From the NCBI GenBank assembly GCA_028284155.1, contig JANQSF010000054.1, forward strand, positions 124,001-188,000: 64,000 nt of DNA, given 5' to 3'. The position numbers and the translations under genes are program-made. The number at the start of each line of letters is the position of its first letter. The first letter of the stretch is position 1. Below the pieces are notes generated by a model, which was given only the letters and a program-made list of their open reading frames with translations, did no database searches and was not told the DNA's origin. This stretch comes from Phycisphaeraceae bacterium. GTDB lineage: Bacteria; Planctomycetota; Phycisphaerae; Phycisphaerales; Phycisphaeraceae. Positions 1-9,165 of the stretch are shown here, one piece after another.

Positions 1-871
1 TCGCCAGCGCGACGATCACGACAGTAAACCCAAGCGTCACGCCCGCACCGACGGCGAAGTTCGAGTCACGGTATTGCCCGCTCAGCACGCCCTCGATCGT
101 CCAATGCCCGTACGTCAACGGGTTGGCCCACATGACAACCCTCATCCAGACCGGCGCGCCGGACAGCGGGAACACCGCGCCGGACAGGAACCACATGGGC
201 ATGAGGAAGACCATCATGATCGCGTGGAAGCCGGCCGTCGAGGTCATCGGCCAGGCGATACACAGGCCAAGCCCCGTCAACGCCATCGCGACGACGAACA
301 TCGCGACCAGCGACAAGCCCATCGACAGCAGCGTCGCGCCCCAGTCTTCGACACCCGCCACGACGGGCCAAAGCAGCAGGAACACCGCGCCGTGAATCGT
401 GGCGATCGTCGCGCCGCCCAGCACCTTGCCCATCGCGATGGCCAATCGAGGCGCGGGGGCGACCAACACGCCTTGAAGGAAACCTTCGCGTCGGTCTTCG
501 ATCACGCTGATCGTTGAGAAGATCGCCGTGAACAACAGGATCATCGTCACGGCGCCGGTGAAGAAGTACTGATAGCCAAGTGCGACACCGCCGGCGGCAT
601 CGCTTTCGGTTAACGCCTCACTCGTCGGCAGCGCCACGGCCGAGTTTAACCCCGCGCTGATCATGACCCAGAGAATCGCCGGCGTCACCAACGCACTGAC
701 CACGCGGTTGCGCTGCCGAAAGAAACGAACCATCTCCCGCCGCCAGAGTGTCGAGGCCGCGGGCCAAAGCCCCGCGCGGCTTGAGCGCGGAGTGGACAAC
801 GTTGACGACGGCGCATCGCGCGCAGCGTCGCCGGGCGTCGACTCCGTCGCGGGTTGGGCGGTTTCGCTCAT
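1..871 (-). CDS. ABC-2 type transporter permease, 3' end cut by window edge
   Basis: Reading leftwards from an ATG at 871, the frame stays open to base 1 (290 codons), so the C-terminus is missing. After a roughly 45-residue Pro/Ser-rich cytoplasmic head comes LWRREMVRFFRQRNR, the usual amphipathic start of ABC-2 permeases, then at least five hydrophobic segments. The signature stretch EDRREGFLQGVLVAP and the late MWFLSGAVFPLSGAP are typical of the ABC-2 family (drug, polysaccharide or cytochrome c assembly exporters). It would form the membrane part of an ATP-driven exporter; the ATPase is probably outside the window. The substrate cannot be told. The start is supported by family alignment of the head, not by a clear ribosome site. 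Family call is firm, function open. Confidence 0.85.
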   Translation of the reverse strand, partial: MSETAQPATESTPGDAARDAPSSTLSTPRSSRAGLWPAASTLWRREMVRFFRQRNRVVSALVTPAILWVMISAGLNSAVALPTSEALTESDAAGGVALGYQYFFTGAVTMILLFTAIFSTISVIEDRREGFLQGVLVAPAPRLAIAMGKVLGGATIATIHGAVFLLLWPVVAGVEDWGATLLSMGLSLVAMFVVAMALTGLGLCIAWPMTSTAGFHAIMMVFLMPMWFLSGAVFPLSGAPVWMRVVMWANPLTYGHWTIEGVLSGQYRDSNFAVGAGVTLGFTVVIVALA

Positions 872-986
872 GGGCTGATCCCGGTCGGGATCGTAGGTCA
901 GGCGGTGTGGCGTGAACGTGCAATTCGTCCGAACAGGGGACATTTCGGCCCGCCAACCCCTGCCCGTTTCGCGTACGCTACTGACG

Positions 987-2009
987 ATGTCCACCATCCG
1001 CCCCGTCGCCGCGACCGACCTCGACACGCTGTTCAGCCTCGCCCACGAGACGACGTTCGGCCTGACCACGCTCCCGCGCGACCGCGACCTGCTCAAGCAG
1101 CGCATCGACGACTCACTCCGCGCGTTCGACACCATCGCGCAGAAGCCGACGGGCGAGGCCTACCTGTTCGTTCTCGAAGACGACCAAACGCAGCAGGTCG
1201 TCGGGACGAGCGGCATCGTCTCGAAGGTCGGCGGGTTCGAGCCGTGGTACGCCTACCGCATCGAGACGCAGGTACATCAATCGACGATGCTCGACATCCG
1301 CACCGAGCACCGCGCGCTGCACCTCGTCGCGGAACACAGCGGGCCGAGCGAGATCGGCAGCCTGTTCTTGAAACCGACCCACCGCCGCGGCGGGCTGGGT
1401 CGGCTGCTGTCGCTGAGCCGTTTCCTGTTCATCGCCGACCACCCGCACCACTTCGACGACGAGATCATCGCCGAGTTGCGCGGCGTCATCACCGACGAAG
1501 GCCAATCGCCCTTCTGGGACGCCGTTGGCAAGCACTTCTTTCAGATCGACTTTCCCAAGGCCGACTACCTGAGCATCGTGAACAAGGAGTTCATCGGCGA
1601 TCTGATGCCGACGCACCCGATCTACATACGCCTGTTGCCCAATGCGGCGCAAGAGGTGATCGGACAGGTCCACGAAAACACACGACCTGCGCGTGCGATG
1701 CTCGAACGCGAGGGCTTCCACTTCCGCGACATGGTGGACATCTTCGAGGCCGGCCCCGTCGTGCACTGTGCGCGTGACGAGATCCGGGCAGTGCGCGAAA
1801 GCCATCTCGCGACTGTGGCCGACATTGTCGACGACGCAATCGAACCGGCTGACAAGGTCGTCGCCAATGCGCGGCGTGACTACCGCGCGGTGATCGCCGG
1901 TGTTGAACCGATCGAAGGCGACAACGTCCGCATCACCCGCGCCACCGCGGCCGCGCTCCAAGTCGAACAAGACCAACAAGTCCGCTACGTACCGCTTCGC
2001 CCCACTTGA
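987..2009 (+). CDS. astA: Arginine N-succinyltransferase
   Basis: Transfers succinyl from succinyl-CoA to the alpha-amino group of arginine, step 1 of the ammonia-producing AST arginine-degradation pathway, in the cytoplasm. The 340-residue protein has the AstA family start (IRPVAATDLDTLFSLA), the acetyltransferase-like core with IGSLFLKPTHRRGGLG near residues 120-135, and the LMPTHPIYIRLLP and HENTRPARAMLEREGF blocks. An in-frame ATG exists 75 bases upstream, but the family starts at IRPV, so the ATG at 987 is chosen. It is followed by astD after 57 bases and then astB, which fixes the pathway. The E. coli enzyme is about the same length. Confidence 0.94.
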   Translation: MSTIRPVAATDLDTLFSLAHETTFGLTTLPRDRDLLKQRIDDSLRAFDTIAQKPTGEAYLFVLEDDQTQQVVGTSGIVSKVGGFEPWYAYRIETQVHQSTMLDIRTEHRALHLVAEHSGPSEIGSLFLKPTHRRGGLGRLLSLSRFLFIADHPHHFDDEIIAELRGVITDEGQSPFWDAVGKHFFQIDFPKADYLSIVNKEFIGDLMPTHPIYIRLLPNAAQEVIGQVHENTRPARAMLEREGFHFRDMVDIFEAGPVVHCARDEIRAVRESHLATVADIVDDAIEPADKVVANARRDYRAVIAGVEPIEGDNVRITRATAAALQVEQDQQVRYVPLRPT

Positions 2010-2033
2010 CCCCACCCCACCGCTCAATCCGCC

Positions 2034-2053
2034 GCCGCTTGCGGCTTAGCGCG
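2034..2053. repeat. GCCGCTTGCGGC palindromic repeat, copy 1
   Basis: The astA-astD gap holds gccgcttgcggcttagcgcg. Its first 18 bases occur exactly, in reverse orientation, at 7671-7688 inside putA, and a copy with one change follows ftsH at 16973-16992. The core is a 12-base palindrome. It looks like a small REP-type genomic repeat; function unknown. Confidence 0.75.
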
Positions 2054-2066
2054 ATTCCCACCAATC

Positions 2067-3530
2067 ATGGCCCACCACATCGCCAACACCTGGCTCCCCG
2101 GCGCGGGCGATCCGTTCGACTCGCGCAATCCCGCCACCGGCGACACCGTTTGGCAGGGCAACGCCGCAACCGCAAGCGAGGTCGATCAGGCCGTCACCGC
2201 CGCACGCGACGCACTGCCGAACTGGTCTGACACGCCGCTCGACCAGCGCACTGCGTACCTGCACACCTTCGCCGACCTGCTCGAGAAAAACCGCGACTCG
2301 CTGGCCGAGGCGATCAGCCTCGATGTAGGCAAACCGTTGTGGGAGTCGAGCGGCGAGGTCGATGCGATGGCCGGTAAGGTCGCCATCACCGTCGAAGCGT
2401 TCGCGGAGCGCTGCAAGACAACCGAACGTGACAACAACGGTGTCAAAACGGCCACGCGGTACAAACCGCACGGCGTCGCCGCGGTGTTCGGGCCGTTCAA
2501 CTTCCCCGGACACGTGCCCAACGGCCACATCGTGCCCGCGCTGCTTGCGGGCAACACCGTCGTCTTCAAGCCTAGCGAAAAGACGCCGCTCGTCGCACAA
2601 CGCACCGTCGAAATCTGGCAGCAGGTCGGCCTGCCCGCCGGAGTGATCAACCTGGTCCAAGGCGCACGCGACACCGGCGTCGCCCTCGCTGCGCATGACA
2701 AAATCGACGCCGTCCTGTTCACCGGCGGCACGGCCGGCGGCCTGGCGTTGCGAAGGGCGCTGGCTGATCGGCCCGAGGTGATCCTCGCGCTGGAACTGGG
2801 CGGCAACAACCCGCTCGTCGTCCACGACGTGCAAGACCTCGACGCCGCCGCGTACCTGACCGTGTTGTCGGGCTACCTCACAGCGGGTCAACGTTGTACG
2901 TGCGCCCGACGACTCATTGTCGCGCATGGCGAAGCAGGCGACGCATTCGTCGAACGACTGACCGCATGGATCAAACGCGTGAGCGTTGGCGTGTTCGACG
3001 CCGACCCGCCTCCATTCATGGGCCCGGTGATCGACGACGCGGCCGGACGACGTGTGCTGGACAAGCAGTCCCAGTGGCAATCGCGCGGCGGCCAGTCGCT
3101 CGTCCAGTGCAAGCCGATCAACGGGCGCGACGCGATGCTCACGCCCGGCCTGATCGATGTCACCAACATCTCCGACCGGGCCGACGACGAGGTGTTCGGA
3201 CCACTCTTACAGTTGATTCGTGTCGACGACTTCGACGCCGCCGTCGCCGAAGCCAACAACACGTCGTTTGGCCTCGTCGCCGCGCTGCTCAGCGACCGGC
3301 GCGACCTGTTCGATCGGTTCTATCACGACGTGCGCGCGGGCCTGATCAACTGGAACAGACAGACCACCGGCGCGTCGAGCGCGTCGCCCTTCGGCGGCGT
3401 CGGCAAGAGCGGCAACCACCGACCGGCCGGCTATTTCTCCGTCGATTACTGCGCGTACCCGGTCGCCACACTCGAAAGTGAGACACTCACTTTGCCAGAC
3501 AAGACACTGCCCGGGATCGTTCCGACGTAG
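2067..3530 (+). CDS. astD: Succinylglutamate-semialdehyde dehydrogenase
   Basis: NAD-dependent aldehyde dehydrogenase that oxidises N-succinylglutamate 5-semialdehyde to succinylglutamate, step 4 of the AST pathway. The 487-residue length and the start (GDPFDSRNPATGDTVW) fit AstD. The catalytic general base Glu243 lies in LALELGGNN and the nucleophile Cys277 in AGQRCTCARRL; the nucleotide-binding GPFNFPGHVPNGHIVPALL stretch and FTGGTAGG turn are intact. The neighbours astA and astB identify the substrate; on sequence alone it could be another ALDH. Its TAG stop lies inside the left arm of the inverted repeat starting at 3526. Confidence 0.93.
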   Translation: MAHHIANTWLPGAGDPFDSRNPATGDTVWQGNAATASEVDQAVTAARDALPNWSDTPLDQRTAYLHTFADLLEKNRDSLAEAISLDVGKPLWESSGEVDAMAGKVAITVEAFAERCKTTERDNNGVKTATRYKPHGVAAVFGPFNFPGHVPNGHIVPALLAGNTVVFKPSEKTPLVAQRTVEIWQQVGLPAGVINLVQGARDTGVALAAHDKIDAVLFTGGTAGGLALRRALADRPEVILALELGGNNPLVVHDVQDLDAAAYLTVLSGYLTAGQRCTCARRLIVAHGEAGDAFVERLTAWIKRVSVGVFDADPPPFMGPVIDDAAGRRVLDKQSQWQSRGGQSLVQCKPINGRDAMLTPGLIDVTNISDRADDEVFGPLLQLIRVDDFDAAVAEANNTSFGLVAALLSDRRDLFDRFYHDVRAGLINWNRQTTGASSASPFGGVGKSGNHRPAGYFSVDYCAYPVATLESETLTLPDKTLPGIVPT

Positions 3531-3698
3531 GGTGGGCCAAGGCTTTGCGCGGCCCACCAAATTGCAAACGGCGGCAAGCTGCGGCCTTCGTTTGTCGATA
3601 ATCTCACGTGCGCAATTTGGCTTGGAACGACTTCGGACGATCCACGAATCACCCAACCCGTAATCGGCGGGCCGCGCCGAGCCTTGGCCCACCCTACG
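3526..3698. repeat. Inverted-repeat element between astD and astB (33-base arms)
   Basis: The left arm 3526-3558 and right arm 3666-3698 are reverse complements with 3 mismatches in 33; the first 19 bases (cgtagggtgggccaaggct) match exactly. A second nested pair, ccaaattgc at 3557-3565 and gcaatttgg at 3612-3620, lies inside. The left arm contains the astD stop codon and the right arm ends 10 bases before the astB ATG. No coding potential is seen in the 107-base interior. The size and terminal arms recall a MITE-like element or a long mRNA hairpin. Confidence 0.85.
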
Positions 3699-3707
3699 CT
3701 TTGACCG

Positions 3708-5072
3708 ATGCCCGCCCGCGAACTCAACCTCGACGGCCTCGTCGGCCCGACGCACAACTACGCCGGCCTGTCGTTCGGCAACGTCGCTTCGCAGTCGCAC
3801 CGCCATCTCACGTCGAACCCGAAAGCCGCCGCGCTGCAAGGGCTGGCCAAAATGAAGGCGCTGATGGACCTGGGTGTGCCGCAGGCCGTGCTGCCGCCGC
3901 AGGAGCGGCCGGACTTCAAAGCGCTGCGTGCGGTGGGGTTCGACGAGCCGGACCCGGCTGCATTGTTGTTGCGTGTTGCACGTGACGCACCGCAAATGCT
4001 CGCCGTGGTCAGCAGCGCGTCGAGCATGTGGGCCGCCAACGCCGCCACCGTCTCGCCCAGCGCCGACACGGCTGACAACCGAGTCCACTTCACACCGGCA
4101 AATCTGGTGAGCCATCTGCACCGTTCACTTGAGCGCGAAGCGACAGCGCATGCGCTGCGGACGATCTTTCCCGATGAGACACACTTCACACATCACGGCC
4201 CGCTGACACCGACGGACGCGCTTAGTGACGAGGGGGCCGCCAATCACACACGGTTCTGCGCCGCGCACGACCAGACCGGCGTCCAGTGGTTTGTGTTCGG
4301 CCGAGGCTCGGACGCCGAGGACTCACCCGCCCCCGCCAAGTATCCCGCACGCCAGACACTTGACGCATCAACAACCATCGCCAGCCGCCACGGCCTCGAC
4401 CCGACGCGCACGCTCTTCACCCGACAACATCCCGACGCCATTGACGCCGGCGTGTTCCACAACGACGTCATCGCCGTCGGCCACGGTGACGTGCTGCTCA
4501 TCCATGAATGCGCCCTGGTCAATCAACCCAAGGCGCTGGACGACTTGCGCCGCATGTTTCACGCAACGACAGGCAGCGACCTGAGCGTCATCGAAGTCAG
4601 TCAGAACGACCTGTCGATCGAAGACGCGGTTGCGACGTATCTATTCAATAGTCAGCTCGTCACAACACGCGACGACTCAATGGTACTGATTTGCCCGACC
4701 GAGGCTCGCGAGCACGAAGCGGCGACGCACGTGCTCGATGCGATCGTGTCGAGCGACGACAACCCGATTTCTCAGATCATCCCTGTTGATACGCGTCAGA
4801 GCATGGCCAACGGCGGCGGGCCGGCGTGTCTGCGTTTGCGTGTCGCGCTCACCGACAACGAATTGGCCGGGATGAAGCAGAGCGTCGTACTCAACGACTC
4901 GCTGTACGACAAGCTCGTCGCGTGGGTGAACAAACACTACCGCGACGCGCTGGCCCCGGACGACCTGGCGGATGAGCGACTTGTCAATGAATCGCGGCGA
5001 GCGCTGGATGTGTTGTCGTCGATCCTTGATCTGGGCGATGCGTTTTACCCGTTTCAACGTGGCCGAGGGTGA
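3708..5072 (+). CDS. astB: N-succinylarginine dihydrolase
   Basis: Hydrolyses N2-succinylarginine to succinylornithine, CO2 and two ammonia, step 2 of the AST pathway. The 454-residue protein has the family's N-terminal LDGLVGPTHNYAGLSFGN, the SSASSMWAANAATVSPS block near residues 105-120, and the C-terminal ANGGGPACLRLRV with Cys374, which corresponds to the catalytic Cys of E. coli AstB. Last of the three ast genes here; the 177-base gap to astD is filled by the inverted-repeat element. The aminotransferase AstC and desuccinylase AstE are not in the window, so the pathway is completed elsewhere or by general enzymes. Confidence 0.95.
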   Translation: MPARELNLDGLVGPTHNYAGLSFGNVASQSHRHLTSNPKAAALQGLAKMKALMDLGVPQAVLPPQERPDFKALRAVGFDEPDPAALLLRVARDAPQMLAVVSSASSMWAANAATVSPSADTADNRVHFTPANLVSHLHRSLEREATAHALRTIFPDETHFTHHGPLTPTDALSDEGAANHTRFCAAHDQTGVQWFVFGRGSDAEDSPAPAKYPARQTLDASTTIASRHGLDPTRTLFTRQHPDAIDAGVFHNDVIAVGHGDVLLIHECALVNQPKALDDLRRMFHATTGSDLSVIEVSQNDLSIEDAVATYLFNSQLVTTRDDSMVLICPTEAREHEAATHVLDAIVSSDDNPISQIIPVDTRQSMANGGGPACLRLRVALTDNELAGMKQSVVLNDSLYDKLVAWVNKHYRDALAPDDLADERLVNESRRALDVLSSILDLGDAFYPFQRGRG

Positions 5073-5086
5073 ACGGCGCGCAAGAC

Positions 5087-5110
5087 GCCCAGCCATTGCA
5101 ATGGCTGGGC
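5087..5110. repeat. 24-base perfect palindrome between convergent astB and DUF1338 gene
   Basis: GCCCAGCCATTG is followed directly by its own reverse complement; flanking GACGCC and GGCGTC extend the pairing around it. It lies 15 bases after astB and 32 bases before the end of the gene coming from the other side, so it could end transcription in both directions, although no T-run is present. A REP-type palindrome is the alternative. Confidence 0.7.
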
Positions 5111-5141
5111 TTCGGCGTCGCGATGCACACGACTTGAAAGC

Positions 5142-5936
5142 TCACCGCCGATCCGTGCTCTCGAAGATCTTGTCCGCACTCTTGGCAACAAACCCCTGAA
5201 AGAGCTCGCCGCTCGGCAACGGGTAGCGCCGCGCAAACTCGTAGTAGCATGCGGGGATGACGTGCGTCCCGTCACTGAATTTGACCTCGACCTGATCCGC
5301 CAGCGTCGAGGACTGCTCCAGGAACACGTCGGGGGAACCTTTGACCTCGCCACCGCTGTCGTTCAGCGCGTAGCCGTTTTGTTTGAGGCAGGTGTTGAGT
5401 GCCTGCAACGACTCGAAGGTGGTCAATGCGTTGACGAAGACAGTGAAGTGGTTGGCGCGGAATCCGAACGCGGCGACCCAGCCGGCGTACTCGCTCTCAG
5501 CCGCAAGGGCTTCGTAGTCGGCGAAGGACAGATCCCATGATCGGCCGGCCACGGGCGCGTCGTCGCGTTGCATCTGGTCGCCTGGTAGCTGATCGAGCAG
5601 CGCGGCAACCTTGGCGCGCAGCGCGTCGCTGCACTTGGCCAATTGCAACTCGCTGATGAAGACCTTGGGTTGATTGGGGTCGTCGTGCTCGAAGTGGCGG
5701 GCGAACAGCTTCTTTTGCTCGAAGTCGTACTCTTCCTGGCGTGTGTAGCCGACCTTTTCGAACGCGCGGGCGAGTCGGTCGATACTGACGCGCGGGTCGT
5801 CGTAGGTGCGCAGGGCGATGTGGTCGTTGACGATGCGTTCGCCGCGGGCTTGCAGCAGGTTGTGGATCGCGCGGGCCTGCGGGTTGAGCGTCGCGTAGTC
5901 GTCCCACAGCTTGTAGAGCAGGTCGTCAAAGGTCAT
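5142..5936 (-). CDS. DUF1338 / 2-oxoadipate dioxygenase-decarboxylase family protein
   Basis: 264 residues from the ATG at 5936. The sequence fits the DUF1338 family, whose characterised members (HglS of Pseudomonas putida, the plant FLO7 type) are Fe(II) enzymes that convert 2-oxoadipate to 2-hydroxyglutarate. The H-x3-R pair of the active site is seen in NDHIALRTYD; a second probable metal His is in RANHFTVFVN and a probable acidic ligand in CYYEFARRYP. The protein is much shorter than HglS (about 460), as is usual for the small subfamily. It follows putA by 67 bases on the same strand, so a role in amino- or oxo-acid breakdown is likely, but its substrate is unproven. Confidence 0.8.
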   Translation of the reverse strand: MTFDDLLYKLWDDYATLNPQARAIHNLLQARGERIVNDHIALRTYDDPRVSIDRLARAFEKVGYTRQEEYDFEQKKLFARHFEHDDPNQPKVFISELQLAKCSDALRAKVAALLDQLPGDQMQRDDAPVAGRSWDLSFADYEALAAESEYAGWVAAFGFRANHFTVFVNALTTFESLQALNTCLKQNGYALNDSGGEVKGSPDVFLEQSSTLADQVEVKFSDGTHVIPACYYEFARRYPLPSGELFQGFVAKSADKIFESTDRR

Positions 5937-6003
5937 CGTGTGACTCGCTTTTTCTATCCCGCGGAAGGCCTCGGAGCAGGCGATCCGCGGGCTCGGGCCT
6001 GAC

Positions 6004-9000
6004 TCAATCATCGTCGTCCAGCGACTCAGCCAACTCCGTGTCGGGCGCGAAGCCGCGGCGGATGATGTTTTCGGTCACCGTCCTCGGCTCAACGAATTGT
6101 AAGAGGTAGTCGGGGCCGCCGGCCTTGGACCCGACGCCGCTGAGCTTGTGGCCGCCGAACGGCTGTCGGCCGACGATCGCGCCGGTGATCGAACGATTGA
6201 GATAGAGGTTGCCGACGTTGAACCGGCGCGACGCATCCTTGAGCCGATCGGGGCTGCGCGAGTAGACGCCACCGGTCAGGGCAAACCGAGTACCGTTGGC
6301 GATGTCGATCGCGTCATCGAAGTCGCGGGCCCGGATGACGGCCGTGACCGGGCCGAAGATCTCACCCTGCGTCAGCGGGCAGTCGCGCGGAGCGTCGGCG
6401 AAGACGGTCGGGCCGATGTAGTAGCCGTCACCAAGTGAAGACGCGTCGACGCGCAGCGCGAGCGTCGCCTGCGTCGCGCCGGCGTCAATCGCGGCGTTGA
6501 TGCGGTCGAATGCTTCTTGATCGATCACAGGCCCCATGAATGTGCCGCGATCCTCCGGCGGTCCGACCTGCACGCTGCGCGACGCTTCGACGAGTCGTTC
6601 GACGAAGTTGTCGTAGATATCACCCACAACGATGAGGCGCGACGCGGCGCTGCACTTCTGGCCACTGAAGCCGAAGGCCGATCGGACGCAGCCGCGCACG
6701 GCGTCGTCGATGTCGGCGTCGCTGTCGATGATGACGGCGTTCTTACCGCCCATCTCGGTGATGACGCGCTTGACGTGGTGTTGGCCGGGCTGCAACTGCG
6801 CGGCCGCGGCGTTGATGGCGCAACCCGCTTGTTGCGAGCCGGTGAACGCGATGATGTGTACGTCCTTATGCACGACCAGCGCTTTGCCCGCGTCGTCGCC
6901 GCCGGGCAGGAAGTTGACCACGCCGAGCGGGCACTCTGCCTCGTGCAGCAGGTCGATGAACTTGGCGGTGATGACGGGCGTCTGCGGCGCAGGTTTCACG
7001 ACGACCGTGTTGCCGACGACCATCGCGGCGGCGGTCATGCCGGCCATGATGGCCAAGGGAAAGTTCCACGGCGAGATGACGGCCGCGACGCCGCGCGGCT
7101 GATAGCGCAGGTGGTTCAACTCGCCCGGTGCGTCCATGCTGTGACCTTCGTTCAGGCGCAGCGCGTGGCGCGCGTAGTACTCGAGGAAGTCGATCGCCTC
7201 GCACACGTCGGCGTCGGCCTCCCGCCAGGGCTTGCCCGCCTCGAACACCATCCATGCGGCGAAGTTGTCACGGCGTTCGCGCAGCAGGTCAGCCGCGCGC
7301 AGCAGGACATCGACGCGATCACGAGCCGGTCGTTTGCCCCATGATTTAAACGCGCGCGTCGCCGCTGCGACGGCGTCGTTCGCTTCGGCCGCGGCCGCGC
7401 TGCCCGATCGACCGACGAGCTCGTTGGGATGCGCGGGGTTGATCGAGTCGATCAGCGTGTCCGTGTCGCGTCGTTTGCCGTCGATCAGCAGCGGGTAGTC
7501 GTCGCCGAGTTGGCCGCGCACGTGTTCGATCGCGTTGGCGAACGATTCGACCTCGGTCGGGTCGGTGAAGCGTCGGACGGGTTCGACGGTGTAGGGAGTG
7601 AGGTCGGTGGTGGATTCGGATGGTGGTTCGGTTTGGGGCATGGGGGACGGTTGGGGTTGATTGGTCGGAGCGCTAAGCCGCAAGCGGCCCCCGCCCCCGG
7701 AAGAAGTCGCATCCGGGGGCGGGGATGGGGGCGCGAGGACTTTGTTGGGGTCGGCGTCTTCGCTGAAACCCATGCGGAGGAACGATTGGCTGGACGTGTT
7801 TTCGAGCAGTCGGCGGACGAGGTAGGCCATGCCGGGCAGCAGCTCGCCGAACGGGCCGTACACGCGGACGCGTTGTCCCATATCGACCAGCACCGACTTC
7901 ACGTTGTCGGCCATGCCGTACAGCATCTGGATTTCGTACTGCGTCGGGTCGAGCCCCCGCGCCTCAGCCAACGCGATGCCCAGCGCGATCGAGCGCAGGT
8001 TGTGCGTCGCCACGGCCGTCTCGACGTGCGGGTGCGCGTCGATCAGCTTGCGCAAACACGACTCGTAGCAGCGGTCGGTGTCGGCCTTGGTCGTCCAGAC
8101 CGGGCAGGGCCAACCGTGCTGCTCGGCGATGACCGTTTCGTAATCCCAATACGCGCCGCGCACGAGGCGGACGGTCACGGGCGTGCCGCGGCGCGTCGCC
8201 CACTCGATCATGTTTTCGACGTCGCGCTCGGTGTGGCGCAGGTAGGCCTGAAGCGCGATGCCGGCGTCGGGCCAATCGACGAAGTCTCGCTCGTCAAGCA
8301 GTTCCTGGAACGCGCGGATTGTGATCGCCTTGGTGTTGAAATCCTCCATGTCGAGCGTGATGAACGCGCCGTGCTGCCGGGCCGACGCCATGATCGGGCG
8401 AAGGCGGGACTTGACGCCCTCCACGCTGCCCGCTTCGTCGAGCGCGTCGATCTGCGAGAACATCGCGCTGAGCTTGACTGAAAGGTTCAGCCGAGGGAGG
8501 CGACGGTCGCCGACGCGGTCGAGCAGGTCGTTGGCGGGCCAGCGCGCAACGCGCGGCGAGAGCGTTTCGAGCAGGTCGAGGTATCGCGTGCGGTAGCCGT
8601 CGGCCTCCGCCTCGCTGACGGTCGCCTCGCCGAGCACGTCGAGCGTGAACGCCATGCCTTGTCTGTGCAGCCGCTTGAGCCCAGCGATGGCGGTGCGGGC
8701 GTCCTGCCCGACGATAAACCGCTTGGCCAAACTGCCCGTCACGGCACGCACCGTCATCGCAAGCAGGTGCGACGCAACACCGCTGCGCGCGTGACGCAGC
8801 GTCCAGTCGATCAGCCCGGGCATCTTGTCAAGGATCGGCAGCGGCAACGTCATCTGGTTGTCGCCGACGTACTCATCGAGGTGCGCGACCAGGTCGGCGT
8901 CGTCGTCCAGCACGGGCAGCACATCCACGAAGCGCAGCATCTGGACGCGCACCGCCTCGTCGGCCATGAGCTGGTTGAGCATACGCTCTTCCTGCGCACG

Positions 9001-9114
9001 GCGTGACGCGAAGCTGGGCTGACGTTTGTTCGCTTCCTTGAGCAGGTGCGTGCCGATCGCGCGGACGCGCGCTTCGATGTCGGATGAGGCGTGGCTTGAA
9101 TCCGGCGTGGGCAT
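6004..9114 (-). CDS. putA: Bifunctional proline dehydrogenase / glutamate-semialdehyde dehydrogenase
   Basis: Oxidises proline to glutamate in two steps: an FAD proline dehydrogenase barrel (about residues 60-460, with LNLSVKLSAMFSQID, FNTKAITIRAF and TVRLVRGAYWDYE) and a C-terminal aldehyde dehydrogenase (about 530-1030). The nucleophile is Cys821 in GQKCSAASR and the base Glu lies in ITEMGGKN. There is no N-terminal ribbon-helix-helix domain, so it should not repress its own gene as E. coli PutA does. 1036 residues from the ATG at 9114 (MPTPDSS); two upstream in-frame ATGs are less likely. The Pro/Gly/Ser/Thr-rich linker, residues about 460-510, contains an in-frame copy of the GCCGCTTGCGGC repeat and a 13-base inverted repeat. 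Confidence 0.95.
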   Translation of the reverse strand: MPTPDSSHASSDIEARVRAIGTHLLKEANKRQPSFASRRAQEERMLNQLMADEAVRVQMLRFVDVLPVLDDDADLVAHLDEYVGDNQMTLPLPILDKMPGLIDWTLRHARSGVASHLLAMTVRAVTGSLAKRFIVGQDARTAIAGLKRLHRQGMAFTLDVLGEATVSEAEADGYRTRYLDLLETLSPRVARWPANDLLDRVGDRRLPRLNLSVKLSAMFSQIDALDEAGSVEGVKSRLRPIMASARQHGAFITLDMEDFNTKAITIRAFQELLDERDFVDWPDAGIALQAYLRHTERDVENMIEWATRRGTPVTVRLVRGAYWDYETVIAEQHGWPCPVWTTKADTDRCYESCLRKLIDAHPHVETAVATHNLRSIALGIALAEARGLDPTQYEIQMLYGMADNVKSVLVDMGQRVRVYGPFGELLPGMAYLVRRLLENTSSQSFLRMGFSEDADPNKVLAPPSPPPDATSSGGGGRLRLSAPTNQPQPSPMPQTEPPSESTTDLTPYTVEPVRRFTDPTEVESFANAIEHVRGQLGDDYPLLIDGKRRDTDTLIDSINPAHPNELVGRSGSAAAAEANDAVAAATRAFKSWGKRPARDRVDVLLRAADLLRERRDNFAAWMVFEAGKPWREADADVCEAIDFLEYYARHALRLNEGHSMDAPGELNHLRYQPRGVAAVISPWNFPLAIMAGMTAAAMVVGNTVVVKPAPQTPVITAKFIDLLHEAECPLGVVNFLPGGDDAGKALVVHKDVHIIAFTGSQQAGCAINAAAAQLQPGQHHVKRVITEMGGKNAVIIDSDADIDDAVRGCVRSAFGFSGQKCSAASRLIVVGDIYDNFVERLVEASRSVQVGPPEDRGTFMGPVIDQEAFDRINAAIDAGATQATLALRVDASSLGDGYYIGPTVFADAPRDCPLTQGEIFGPVTAVIRARDFDDAIDIANGTRFALTGGVYSRSPDRLKDASRRFNVGNLYLNRSITGAIVGRQPFGGHKLSGVGSKAGGPDYLLQFVEPRTVTENIIRRGFAPDTELAESLDDDD
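7671..7724. repeat. Palindromic repeat copy 2 plus inverted repeat, inside putA linker
   Basis: Positions 7671-7688 are the exact reverse complement of 2034-2051. Next to it ccccgcccccgga (7689-7701) pairs perfectly with tccgggggcgggg (7712-7724). Both are translated, giving a Gly/Pro/Ser-rich stretch followed by RLRLSAP, in the linker between the two PutA enzyme domains. The reading frame is kept. Confidence 0.8.
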
Positions 9115-9165
9115 CGACCGAATCATACGGGCCGACGGCGCAGGCCGTTCGTCGGCCGCAACGGT

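Noticed and set aside
2046..3080. 344-codon minus-strand frame opposite astD
   Set aside because: Antisense shadow of a clearly identified dehydrogenase
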